A DNA stretch of 64,000 bases from CAYZJB01 sp964478735 (GTDB lineage: Bacteria; CLD3; SB21): NCBI GenBank assembly GCA_964478735.1, contig CAYZJB010000009.1, positions 4,312-68,311 on the forward strand, in the 5' to 3' direction. The notes beneath the pieces are model-generated. The model saw nothing but the letters and a program-made list of their open reading frames with translations, searched no databases and was not told the DNA's origin. The position numbers were made by a program, and so were the translations under genes. The first letter of the stretch is position 1; each line of letters begins with the position of its first letter. This document shows positions 24,014 to 32,294 of this stretch, one piece after another.

Positions 24014-25573
24014 ATGCTTTTACTCAACCGAGTCCGTGTCGTGAGTGACCGCGTATTCGTCGGGATATTGTTTGGTATTGCTGCTGCGCTCTCCATCGTG
24101 CTGATCATTACCGTCGCTTATGATCGCGGGATCGGGACCGACGGGGCGTTTTACGCCCTGAGCGGATACCATCTGTTCCACGGCGGACAGTTTACCTACA
24201 GCGACGTGCCGAATACGTTTACATGGCCGATGCTGTCCATTCTGGTCGGCCTGTTGAGCCTTGTGGTCGACAACCTGCAAATCTGTATGCACATCGTGTT
24301 AACGGCGGCGTTTGCTGCATCGGTATTTCCGTGGTACTATGGATTGCGGAATTTTTTCGGTGATGGGACCGCACGAATCGGGGGCATGCTGTTTGTACTT
24401 AACGGATTTATGATTCGCCTGAGCGCCCGTATGCTCCCGGAAATGGTGGTCGTGTGTTTCGTGATCACGGCGTGGTATTTTGTTTCTGTGATTCATAAAA
24501 AAATCCGGGAGGGCGAAAAAGCGCCGGCACGATATTTTGCGATGACGGGATTGATGACGGGTCTTGCGTATCTGACCAAACCGGAGGCAGGATTGTTTAT
24601 CCTTTCGGGGATAGGAGCATTGATACTGACCGCAAAGTTTCGTGAAAAACAAAAAATTCTTTTGACGGTACTGGCGTTTACCGTAACGATTTTGCCCCAG
24701 GTCATCTATATTCACGAGACGACTGGAAAATGGCAACTGACGACGTACAACCGATTTTTCTTTCGCGGCGCCATCGAACCGCTTGTGTCACTTCAGCCCG
24801 GGCAACGCGCCACCGATCCACACGTGGAATCCAATTATACTGCTTACATTATTCGACAGCCGTATTCGGACCGTGAGACCCAATCCTATCTGGACAAACT
24901 TCCGCAGCACATCCGACGTTACGTCGTATCGTTTGTTACGATCATTGGGTTGTTGAATGTCCTCTTTCTTATCGTTGCCGTTGTCCGCCAATCGTTCACG
25001 AAGGAAATGGGTATTCTGGCATGGTATGCGCTGCCTGTTCTCGCGATCTTTTTCTGGTATGCGCCGACCGATCGGTTGTTCATTCCGTTTGTCCCTTTTT
25101 TTCTCGGTTTGACGACGGCGTTTCTGACCGTCGGTGCGCCCTGGAAATCATCGGCCGGTGACCGACTGCGCCGGGTTCTGTTGATTCTCGTTTTACTTCA
25201 GTCGTTTACACCTATCGCTAATCACTCGCCGACCAATGCCGTAATCGGTAATCATGCCAGACTCGGACGATGGATGCGCGAAAATTTGGATGTTCGTGGC
25301 AAGCTGATCGCGGATCGAAAGCCTTACGTCACGTTCGACGTCAAGGGCCGTTATTTTCGTTATCATGCCGTCTCTGATGTGACGTCGCTTGTGGCTGAGC
25401 TTCGACGACGAGGGGTGGACTATTTGGTGGTCGACGACTTTTACACCCGAACGAAAAATCCGGGAGTCGTCGCACTTCTGGACGAACGGGACCATGACGG
25501 ACTGGAGTTCGTACACGAAGAAAACGATTCGCAGTGGGGACGCGCCTTGCTGTATCGGGTAACTACCCCGTAG
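24014..25573 (+). CDS. GT39/ArnT-like membrane glycosyltransferase
   Basis: About 519 aa. Multi-pass membrane protein with roughly ten hydrophobic segments. After the first segment the loop GIGTDGAFYALSGYHLFHGG is the place where GT-C enzymes keep their catalytic acidic residue (Asp in TDGAFY). The second half has repeated segments (IIGLLNVLFLIVAVV, WYALPVLAIFFWYAP) and a soluble C-terminal domain. This is the layout of dolichyl-phosphate-mannose mannosyltransferase-type enzymes that move lipid-linked sugars. Acceptor unknown. A TTG at 23999 is an alternative start; neither has a clear ribosome site. Confidence 0.72.
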   Translation: MLLLNRVRVVSDRVFVGILFGIAAALSIVLIITVAYDRGIGTDGAFYALSGYHLFHGGQFTYSDVPNTFTWPMLSILVGLLSLVVDNLQICMHIVLTAAFAASVFPWYYGLRNFFGDGTARIGGMLFVLNGFMIRLSARMLPEMVVVCFVITAWYFVSVIHKKIREGEKAPARYFAMTGLMTGLAYLTKPEAGLFILSGIGALILTAKFREKQKILLTVLAFTVTILPQVIYIHETTGKWQLTTYNRFFFRGAIEPLVSLQPGQRATDPHVESNYTAYIIRQPYSDRETQSYLDKLPQHIRRYVVSFVTIIGLLNVLFLIVAVVRQSFTKEMGILAWYALPVLAIFFWYAPTDRLFIPFVPFFLGLTTAFLTVGAPWKSSAGDRLRRVLLILVLLQSFTPIANHSPTNAVIGNHARLGRWMRENLDVRGKLIADRKPYVTFDVKGRYFRYHAVSDVTSLVAELRRRGVDYLVVDDFYTRTKNPGVVALLDERDHDGLEFVHEENDSQWGRALLYRVTTP

Positions 25574-25634
25574 GGGGCATTGTGTCTGGCATGATTATTT
25601 GGTAGACTGCACAAGCGTGAACAATCCGATCAAC

Positions 25635-26771
25635 ATGCGGTTTTCGATTTTCTGTTTTGTCGTCATCTGGGCCGCTTGCGGGACGACCGGCGGTATCAAT
25701 ATTACGCACAAAAGATCACCGTCATCACAAATTCCATGGACCGCCGTAGGCGGTGGCTGGGACCGATCCGGCTACCGTGATGTGCGCGTGCAGACGCCGC
25801 TCAAACTGCGTTGGAAAATATCTGCAACGTCGGCGGTTGCAGGAGGGCTCGCGATTGCGGACAATCTGGTGTATTTCACCACGAAAGACGGTCGCGTGTA
25901 CTGTGTACGCCTGACGTCCGGGGAGATGGTCGGACGGATCCGATACGTCCATCCGTCGCTGGCGGGACTTGCGATTCACGGCGCTTCTGCGTTTTACGGC
26001 CTGTCCAACGGCAAGCGAACGTTCATTCATTATGATTTGATGAACAGCAACCACCGGTACGCCGAGGAACTTGGGCAAATCGAAACGAACCCCATTGCGT
26101 ACGAAGATTTTGTCTACGTTGGTTCACTCAACGGATGGTTTTACTGCGTCAACATCGCCGACGGTACGCTGCACTGGAAATTCAAAGCGGCAAAACCCAT
26201 TCACGCATCGGCCGCCGTGATGGTCAATGATGTTTTTTTTGCCTGCGACTCAGGTAACGTATACAATCTGAATCGGTTTAACGGGCGGATGAACTGGATC
26301 GTACGGACCGGCGAGACGATTCATGCAACCCCGGTGAGCGACGGAGAACTCGTATTCGTCGGTACGACGCAGGGCGCCTTTTTCGCGTTGTCACGTGCGG
26401 ACGGATCCGTCCGATGGAAAACGCAGATTACGCAGCCGACCCCGGGAAATGTCTTTAGCGGGGCCGCGTTGGGTCCGGAGATTGTTGCCGTCGGTTCCAC
26501 CAACGGCGGTGTATACGCTTTTGAGCGTACGACGGGGCGACTCCGCTGGGTATTCATGACGGGTGCGACTGTCAGCACGACGCCGATCGTTACGGCAACG
26601 CACGTACTGGTCGGATCGCAGGACACGTATTTTTACGCGATCGACGTCAAGACCGGAGAGGAGACCTGGAAATTCAAAACGGATGGACGGATTCGCACTC
26701 ACCCGGCGCTGTACGATCATACGGTCGTGATTGCATCGGAGAATAATAAGGTCTATGCGCTGGATTTTTAG
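25635..26771 (+). CDS. PQQ-like (BamB-type) beta-propeller lipoprotein
   Basis: 378 aa. Signal with AAC (IWAACGTT) as a plausible lipobox. The rest is a propeller built of PQQ-type blades, each with ..VYCVRLTSGEMV, FYCVNIADGTLHWKFKA, VYNLNRFNGRMNWIVRTGE, FFALSRADGSVRWKTQ, VYAFERTTGRLRWVF, FYAIDVKTGEETWKFKTDG; about seven blades. Related to BamB-like scaffold proteins and not necessarily a PQQ enzyme. The ATG at 25635 is followed directly by the hydrophobic signal. Its end overlaps the PEGA gene by 17 bases. Confidence 0.85.
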   Translation: MRFSIFCFVVIWAACGTTGGINITHKRSPSSQIPWTAVGGGWDRSGYRDVRVQTPLKLRWKISATSAVAGGLAIADNLVYFTTKDGRVYCVRLTSGEMVGRIRYVHPSLAGLAIHGASAFYGLSNGKRTFIHYDLMNSNHRYAEELGQIETNPIAYEDFVYVGSLNGWFYCVNIADGTLHWKFKAAKPIHASAAVMVNDVFFACDSGNVYNLNRFNGRMNWIVRTGETIHATPVSDGELVFVGTTQGAFFALSRADGSVRWKTQITQPTPGNVFSGAALGPEIVAVGSTNGGVYAFERTTGRLRWVFMTGATVSTTPIVTATHVLVGSQDTYFYAIDVKTGEETWKFKTDGRIRTHPALYDHTVVIASENNKVYALDF

Positions 26772-27543
26772 CCTTACCGTTTTAGCGGCATCTCTTTTGG
26801 CGCAGGAAAATGCGGTGATCGAGGTTCGCGGACCAGGCGTTCGGGCGGTTCGTCTCAATGATTCGTTATATATTCCCCACAAATTACCTCTCATGATTTC
26901 CGTTCCGGCCGGATCGTATGACATTCACATCTACGGTCAAAAGCGCGTTGATTACCCGGCGACGGATTATTCGGAATCGCTTAACATCGCATCGGGTGAG
27001 CACCGGGTGTTTGACGTTTCGGGACGATTGGGCATGGTTCAGTCAATCCCCTATGGAGCGTCGGTGTGGATCGAAGATTCACTGGCCGGTAGTACGCCGC
27101 TCTGGTTGCCGTTCGACAGGCTCAGCGAACGGGCATTGCTGTTGAGAAAGCCGGGTTATGAGGATGCGCGCGTCATTGCCACGGATTCGGCCGCTCTGAA
27201 TCATTATCTATCGGTGCGCCTCACGCCGACGGGCGGTTACCGCGAACCCGACAACGAGTTTCTGTCCGACACGTGGAAGAATCGTGGCGTCGGGCGTCAT
27301 CGTGGCTGGTTGATCCTGTCCGGGGTGGCGGCCGTAGTGACGGGAGGGATAGCGGCTTATTATAAGATCAAAGCCGACGATTTGTTCGAAAAAGCCAAGT
27401 TGGCCCATCGCCGGAACGATTTTGCCGTTGAAGCGAGCCTGCGTAAAAAGACAAAACGGTACGACCGGTACGCCACGGCCGGGTTCGTCGGGATGCAAAT
27501 CAGTTTTGGGGGAGCGGTGTTTCTGTTTTTGAAGTCGGAGTAA
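26755..27543 (+). CDS. PEGA-domain membrane protein
   Basis: 262 aa from the ATG at 26755, which gives a good signal peptide (MRWIFSLTVLAASLLAQ). Two PEGA-like repeats are visible: LPLMISVPAGSYDIHIYGQK and QSIPYGASVWIEDSLAGSTP, then ALLLRKPGYED. Two hydrophobic segments follow (GWLILSGVAAVVTGGIAAYY and VGMQISFGGAVFLFLK). PEGA repeats occur in S-layer-like and envelope proteins; function unknown. Overlaps the propeller gene and probably works with it. Confidence 0.75.
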   Translation: MRWIFSLTVLAASLLAQENAVIEVRGPGVRAVRLNDSLYIPHKLPLMISVPAGSYDIHIYGQKRVDYPATDYSESLNIASGEHRVFDVSGRLGMVQSIPYGASVWIEDSLAGSTPLWLPFDRLSERALLLRKPGYEDARVIATDSAALNHYLSVRLTPTGGYREPDNEFLSDTWKNRGVGRHRGWLILSGVAAVVTGGIAAYYKIKADDLFEKAKLAHRRNDFAVEASLRKKTKRYDRYATAGFVGMQISFGGAVFLFLKSE

Positions 27544-27564
27544 CGAATCATCGCATGTTTTTGA

Positions 27565-28194
27565 TCAATTCTTCCTAACGGCCCTCTCTCTGAATCTCCG
27601 CACTTTCGCCAGATTTCCACAGTCGCGCATGTCGCACCATTGACGGCTGCGGTTTTTACTGGTGTCTTCAAACAGCCAGCCGCAATCGTCTCCGGCGCAT
27701 TCTCGCAAGCGCGTCAGGTCACCGCTCGTCAGAAATTCCGCCGCGGAATCGGCAATGGGCCAGAGCAATCCGTCCAGTGACGATGTCGCATTTTCCCATT
27801 CCCATGTCAAATTTTCTTTGCCATTCTTGAGCCGGGCATGAGTGCAAGCAAGAACAAGTTCGTCATTAAGCCGGTTTAGATCGGCAGGAGGCGGGATTTT
27901 TTTATGAAGAATTGCCTTACAGATGTGAAAAAGCGCTTCGCGTAGGCGGAGGGCCCTATTAAAAACAGAAGCGGCTTCGGACCTTTTTTGTTCACTCGTT
28001 CTGAAAAGTTTTTCCGCGTCCGATCTCGATAAAATACCCGTCCGTACGCTCCAGGCCAGTAAATCGACGTAGTCATTCAGCTTATCATCGCGAATTACTT
28101 CTCCGTTTCTTCCGCCGACCAGGTTGACAAAGTCGAGAAACAGTCGGCCGCCGACCAGCTTGGTTATTCCTGCCGCCCTGTCAGTAAAAGTCAT
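27565..28194 (-). CDS. CGNR zinc-finger / ABATE-type transcription regulator
   Basis: 209 aa from the ATG at 28194, which has GAGGATT upstream (an ATG at 28206 is also in frame). The N-terminal ABATE part (GGRLFLDFVNLVGGRNGEVI, DYVDLLAWSVRTGILS) is followed by the C-terminal CGNR finger: CAGDDCGWLFEDTSKNRSRQ, then WCDMRDCGNLAKVRRFRER. These proteins are believed to bind DNA through the finger. It is divergent from the DUF5916 gene, and the shared region holds a strong promoter over four symmetric GTTAC sites, so it probably controls that gene and itself. Confidence 0.88.
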   Translation of the reverse strand: MTFTDRAAGITKLVGGRLFLDFVNLVGGRNGEVIRDDKLNDYVDLLAWSVRTGILSRSDAEKLFRTSEQKRSEAASVFNRALRLREALFHICKAILHKKIPPPADLNRLNDELVLACTHARLKNGKENLTWEWENATSSLDGLLWPIADSAAEFLTSGDLTRLRECAGDDCGWLFEDTSKNRSRQWCDMRDCGNLAKVRRFRERAVRKN

Positions 28195-28214
28195 AAGAAT
28201 CCTCAAATTTTAGA

Positions 28215-28292
28215 GTAACTATCAAAATGTACTTGACAGGTTACATTCCCGAATATTATAATGTAACCGTCTATACTAAATTAAATAGTTAC
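28215..28292 (+). promoter_or_regulatory. Promoter with nested GTTAC inverted repeats
   Basis: TTGACA (28233-28238), an 18-base spacer and a perfect TATAAT (28257-28262) point at the DUF5916 gene. The inner repeat GGTTACATT (28239-28247) / AATGTAACC (28260-28268) lies between and over the core elements. The outer repeat GTAACTAT (28215-28222) / ATAGTTAC (28285-28292) flanks it. The four GTTAC/GTAAC half sites start at 28215, 28240, 28263 and 28288, spaced 25, 23 and 25 bases. The arrangement suggests repression by a dimeric regulator, most simply the CGNR protein. Confidence 0.75.
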
Positions 28293-28321
28293 GACCCGTA
28301 AAAATCAAGAAAGAAAAGCGT

Positions 28322-30724
28322 ATGAAGTTAATCGGTATCCGAAGGGGATTGCTGTTATGGATGTCCGGTTTGACGGCTCAACTGACGGGCCAGACGTTGC
28401 TTTCGAGCGGCGATGACGCCCGCGCTCCGGAAAAGAAAAAAATCGACGTCGTGCGTTTTACAACGGTCCCGACGATCGATGGTTATCTCCACGAGGAGGT
28501 GTGGAAGACGGCGACGGTGCTCGACGGATTTTATCAAATCCAGCCGGGTGACAATACGTTGCCGTCTTATCCGACCCGTGTTTTCGTTGGATACGACAAG
28601 CATCAGCTGTACCTGGGGATACACGCGATGGACGATCGCCGGCAGGTCCGTGCAACCGTCGCAAAGCGGGACGACGTACTCAGCGACGATTACATAGCCA
28701 TCTACCTCGACACATTTGACGACCGTCAATCGGCGTACCTCGTGATGCTCAATCCGCTCGGTATACAACAGGATGGAATTTATCTTGAGGGAAAAGAACC
28801 CGATTACAGCATCGATATCGTGATGACGTCACGCGGCCGCCTGACGGACGACGGGTACATGGTAGAACTCGCGATCCCGTTCCGCTCGCTTCGATATAAT
28901 AAAAATAAGCCCTGGGGCCTCCATGTGCTCCGCAAACTCCGCGATGAAGAAGATTCCTGGATGCCGCTGCGCCGCGAGAAAATCCAAAGTGACAAAGCCA
29001 GCGGCAACGAATTACGCGCCCATTTTTTGATGCAGGCCGGGCGATTGACCGGACTTCAGGATATCGAAACCGAACGGGTGCTGGAAACGATCGGTACGCT
29101 GGGTCTTTCTCAAACCGGTAGGCGAAGTCCGACGGTGACTGCCGAACGATGGGAAAATCGTGCGATTCGACCGGACGCCGGGCTTACCACCAAACTCAAA
29201 CTGACGTCCGGCAGTAGTTTGGATGTAACGGTCAATCCGGATTTCGGCGAGATCGAAGCAGATCAACTGCAAATCACCGGCAACCAGCGGTATCCGCTTT
29301 TTTTCGATGAAAAGCGTCCGTTTTTCCTCGAAGGAATCGACATTTTTCGTGCGCCCGTCCAGACCGTTCACACTCGTGCCGTTATCGACCCCGATGCCGC
29401 GGTCAAATTTTCCGGCAAAAGCGGCCGGACCCATTTCGGCGTATTACTGGCGAGCGACAATGCGCCGGGCAACTTCACAAAGGAAGAGCGGTCGGATTCG
29501 ACGCTCGCTCCTCTGATCGGTGAAAATGCCGAAATTGCCGCCGTACGGATCCTGCGATATATCGGCAATCAGTCCAATCTGGGTTTTATGCTGACGCATT
29601 ATGATTTTCCGAATCGCCACAATCAATCGGCCGGTATTGACGCAAGAATTAATGTATCGCGCCGGACGCTGTTGACCGTCCATGCAATCGGTACCACGAC
29701 CAAACGATTGTTTTACGATCCCAAAGAAGACCGCCAGATTTATCGCCGCGGTAACGGTATCGGATTCAAGACCGATCTCGGCCAGAACTGGCGGTATTTC
29801 AATCTGGTCCTGGCCGGTGAAGGGTATACGCCGGACTACCGGGCCGACGTGGGTTACACCCAGCGTACGGATTTCCATCGATGGTCGGTTTTCGGCCGAT
29901 ACAATTCGGAACCGCGGCCGAATTCGTTTTTTATCTCCTGGAGCTTCTTGTACACCTTTCTCGTGCAATACAATTGGGACGGCCGCCGGCAGTATTCGTA
30001 CCATTATCCGCGGATCTTACTGAATTTCAAAAATCGGAGTTTTTTGAATGTCTATTTTTACCGCGACTTTCTGCGAGTGTTTGAGCACGAATTCGGTCCG
30101 GTGCGAACGGCGGAGCGACCGGGCGCCTTCGTCGGAAAAGACACGCGGCACACGGTTTACAGGGGAATCACGGTCCAAGCGGGTACGGCGCCGACCAAGA
30201 CGTTATCGATTCGCGGCAGTTTCGATTATACGTGGAATGCCATGGATTACGATCTGGGTGCGCCGCCGAAATTTCCCCGTGTAAGTCCCGCTGCGCTCGC
30301 TGACGCCAACGCTCCGCTCGACCCCGGCCCTGGACGTTGGCTCACCGTGACACAGTCGATCGCCTTCCAACCCGCAGATGCCCTGCGCTTCACGCTGGAT
30401 TATACCAAAAGCCGGCTCGTACGTAACGACACGAAACGCGTCGCCTTCGATCAAAATCTTTATTCGATGCTTGCGCAGTATTATTTCACCCGTTTTCTTT
30501 TCGTGCGGCTGCGCGGCGATTATGATACGATGATCGCCCGCGTCCGGGGACAATTGCTGTTGGGTTGGACGCCAGGCCCGGGAACGTCGATATACGTCGG
30601 CTATAACAACAGCTCGAATTACAACGGTTATAGCCCGTTCAACGGCCGGTATGAAAACGGGTGGAAACGTAACGAACAGCTCGTTTTTGTAAAACTATCC
30701 CATCTCTTGCGATACCGTATGTAA
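28322..30724 (+). CDS. DUF5916 outer-membrane protein with CBM9-like domain
   Basis: 800 aa. Signal peptide, then a CBM9-like N-terminal domain (TTVPTIDGYLHEEVWKTATV, FVGYDKHQLYLGIHAMD, DDYIAIYLDTFDDRQSAYLV, ..GYMVELAIPFRSLRY). The DUF5916 barrel follows, with the typical GEIEADQLQITGNQRYPLFF and DEKRPFFLEGIDIF. It probably ends as an outer-membrane beta-barrel. This family occurs in FCB bacteria and is thought to handle secreted substrates or glycans; substrate unknown. Expression is likely under the operator-promoter at 28215-28292. The ATG lies 29 bases after the outer repeat. Confidence 0.88.
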   Translation: MKLIGIRRGLLLWMSGLTAQLTGQTLLSSGDDARAPEKKKIDVVRFTTVPTIDGYLHEEVWKTATVLDGFYQIQPGDNTLPSYPTRVFVGYDKHQLYLGIHAMDDRRQVRATVAKRDDVLSDDYIAIYLDTFDDRQSAYLVMLNPLGIQQDGIYLEGKEPDYSIDIVMTSRGRLTDDGYMVELAIPFRSLRYNKNKPWGLHVLRKLRDEEDSWMPLRREKIQSDKASGNELRAHFLMQAGRLTGLQDIETERVLETIGTLGLSQTGRRSPTVTAERWENRAIRPDAGLTTKLKLTSGSSLDVTVNPDFGEIEADQLQITGNQRYPLFFDEKRPFFLEGIDIFRAPVQTVHTRAVIDPDAAVKFSGKSGRTHFGVLLASDNAPGNFTKEERSDSTLAPLIGENAEIAAVRILRYIGNQSNLGFMLTHYDFPNRHNQSAGIDARINVSRRTLLTVHAIGTTTKRLFYDPKEDRQIYRRGNGIGFKTDLGQNWRYFNLVLAGEGYTPDYRADVGYTQRTDFHRWSVFGRYNSEPRPNSFFISWSFLYTFLVQYNWDGRRQYSYHYPRILLNFKNRSFLNVYFYRDFLRVFEHEFGPVRTAERPGAFVGKDTRHTVYRGITVQAGTAPTKTLSIRGSFDYTWNAMDYDLGAPPKFPRVSPAALADANAPLDPGPGRWLTVTQSIAFQPADALRFTLDYTKSRLVRNDTKRVAFDQNLYSMLAQYYFTRFLFVRLRGDYDTMIARVRGQLLLGWTPGPGTSIYVGYNNSSNYNGYSPFNGRYENGWKRNEQLVFVKLSHLLRYRM

Positions 30725-30746
30725 ACCGTCGTCAAGGTGCATAAAA

Positions 30747-31223
30747 ATGAACACGCAAATTTCCGATCTTTTAGCGCTTATTGACCAATCGTTCGATCAC
30801 CGGGCATGGCATGGAACCCATCTCAGGGGATCGCTCAAAGGAGTGGATCTTGAACTGGCCACGTGGCGGCCAAAGCACGGAGCGCATCATATCTGGGAAA
30901 TCGTTTTGCACGTGGCCTATTGGAAGTATGTCGTACGTCGAAGACTCGTCGGCGGGCCTCGAAAAGCTTTTCCGTATCGGGGAACCAACTGGTTTGAAAT
31001 ACCCGATGAATGTGATGAAAAAGGATGGATGGACGCGGTGAAATTGCTCATCGATCAACATGGCGAACTGCGTCGTGCGATCGCAGGACTGAATGTGAAA
31101 CGTCTTCATACGAAACTACAACCCGGTTCGACCGTACTTCAAACGATCACGGGGATCGCTTCGCACGATCTGTATCATACGGGTCAAATTCAATTGATCA
31201 AAAGTCTTTTCAGAAAAACCTGA
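30747..31223 (+). CDS. DinB/DUF664-family four-helix protein
   Basis: 158 aa. Four-helix bundle of the DinB superfamily: HIWEIVLHVAYWKYVVRRRL near residue 50 and the second metal-ligand region GIASHDLYHTGQIQLIKSL near 140. The His residues of these segments normally form a three-His metal site. Family members are thiol transferases or hydrolases acting on small thiols, or damage-induced proteins; the activity here is open. Starts 22 bases after the DUF5916 gene and may share its transcript. Confidence 0.85.
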   Translation: MNTQISDLLALIDQSFDHRAWHGTHLRGSLKGVDLELATWRPKHGAHHIWEIVLHVAYWKYVVRRRLVGGPRKAFPYRGTNWFEIPDECDEKGWMDAVKLLIDQHGELRRAIAGLNVKRLHTKLQPGSTVLQTITGIASHDLYHTGQIQLIKSLFRKT

Positions 31224-31256
31224 TTTTCGGTTAGCCCAAAAAGCATTTTAAGCCTG

Positions 31257-31356
31257 NNNNNNNNNNNNNNNNNNNNNNNNNNNNNNNNNNNNNNNNNNNN
31301 NNNNNNNNNNNNNNNNNNNNNNNNNNNNNNNNNNNNNNNNNNNNNNNNNNNNNNNN
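31257..31356. other. Assembly gap (100 N)
   Basis: Exactly 100 N, the conventional placeholder for a gap of unknown length. No gene is cut visibly. The right edge begins in a repeat-like sequence, which may have broken the assembly. Confidence 0.98.
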
Positions 31357-31389
31357 CCGAGATCGAATGCCCGAAGCAATTCTCCGCTT

Positions 31390-31433
31390 ACATCCCACCA
31401 CGAAAGACACGCGAAATACACCCGAAATACACT
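31390..31433. repeat. CACGAAA/ACACGCGAAATACAC-type intergenic repeat
   Basis: Just right of the gap, CCCACCACGAAAGACACGCG continues into AAATACACCCGAAATACAC, with ACAC/GAAA units at short intervals. Repeats of this style are common in intergenic DNA of environmental bacteria. No coding potential. The rest of 31224-31526 (outside the N run) shows no gene. Confidence 0.45.
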
Positions 31434-31526
31434 GAACATCGTCATCGATGATTTTAGTAAACCGTCAGAAAAAATTGGCGTTATTGTCCGATTCGAAGTA
31501 TTTTTCGGTAACCAGGAGGTCTCACG

Positions 31527-31724
31527 ATGAAACGAATAGTCGGGTTGTTATTCATTACCGGTTTGCTGGCCGGGTGTGCCGGTGAAAAGGAGTCGACCGT
31601 CAAAGCGCTCGATGAGTTTGACGGCAAGGGAGATAAAACGAAGACGTCGAAAATTCTGGACGACCAGAAAAAAAACCGGGAAGACGCATTAAAAAAACTG
31701 GACGACGAGACGGATAAAAATTAA
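31527..31724 (+). CDS. Small charged lipoprotein
   Basis: 65 aa. Lipoprotein signal MKRIVGLLFITGLLAGCAGE with LLAGC, then an extremely charged helical tail rich in Lys and Asp/Glu (KNREDALKKLDDETDKN). AGGAGG lies ten bases before the ATG. No family recognised. It precedes a second lipoprotein by 11 bases, so the two are likely co-expressed envelope components. Confidence 0.78.
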   Translation: MKRIVGLLFITGLLAGCAGEKESTVKALDEFDGKGDKTKTSKILDDQKKNREDALKKLDDETDKN

Positions 31725-31735
31725 CGGAGGCACTT

Positions 31736-32284
31736 ATGCGGTGGTTCATTGCCGTCGGTATCGTGGTTCTCACAATCGGATGTTCTTCGCGACAAGCTGC
31801 CAAAGACGATTCGCGGGAGACCCGGAAAGAAGAGTCGGCTGCCAAAGATGAATCGATCGACCGGATGAAGGACGACATTGCAGCAAAAGAGAAGGAACGG
31901 GCGGCTCTGGCGGGAGAAAATGAGAAGAAAAAGAAAGAAGTGGAAGAACGGCGTGCCGAACTTGAAAAGGTCAAAGAAAATCTTTTCGTGATGGGCCTGG
32001 GAGCCAACTACGTATCGGTCCGAAAGGAAGAAAATCATTTCCGGTATGCGGACGGTCAACTCGTCAATATCCTTCAGACGGTCACTGACGAAGGAACCAA
32101 AGAACGGCTCCGCGAGATCGTTCGCCGGCAAATGGAGAAGGACAAAGGTCGTGACATCCTGACCCAATGCGAAAACGGGTATGAGCTTTGTCTGGACAAT
32201 CAAGTGTACATGTATTATGGGGAGCGCGATTCGCAGGGTAATTGCAAGACGGAATTTTACCTCATTCGGTTGACCTGCAAGTAG
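31736..32284 (+). CDS. Coiled-coil lipoprotein
   Basis: 182 aa. Signal MRWFIAVGIVVLTIGCSSRQ with a lipobox (TIGC). Residues 22-90 are a long, charged coiled coil (KEKERAALAGENEKKKKEVE..). The C-terminal domain contains three Cys (TQCENGYELCLDNQ..LTCK) that could form disulfides in the periplasm. Function unknown. Eleven bases upstream of fumC, but no metabolic link is evident. Confidence 0.75.
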   Translation: MRWFIAVGIVVLTIGCSSRQAAKDDSRETRKEESAAKDESIDRMKDDIAAKEKERAALAGENEKKKKEVEERRAELEKVKENLFVMGLGANYVSVRKEENHFRYADGQLVNILQTVTDEGTKERLREIVRRQMEKDKGRDILTQCENGYELCLDNQVYMYYGERDSQGNCKTEFYLIRLTCK

Positions 32285-32294
32285 CGAGACAACA

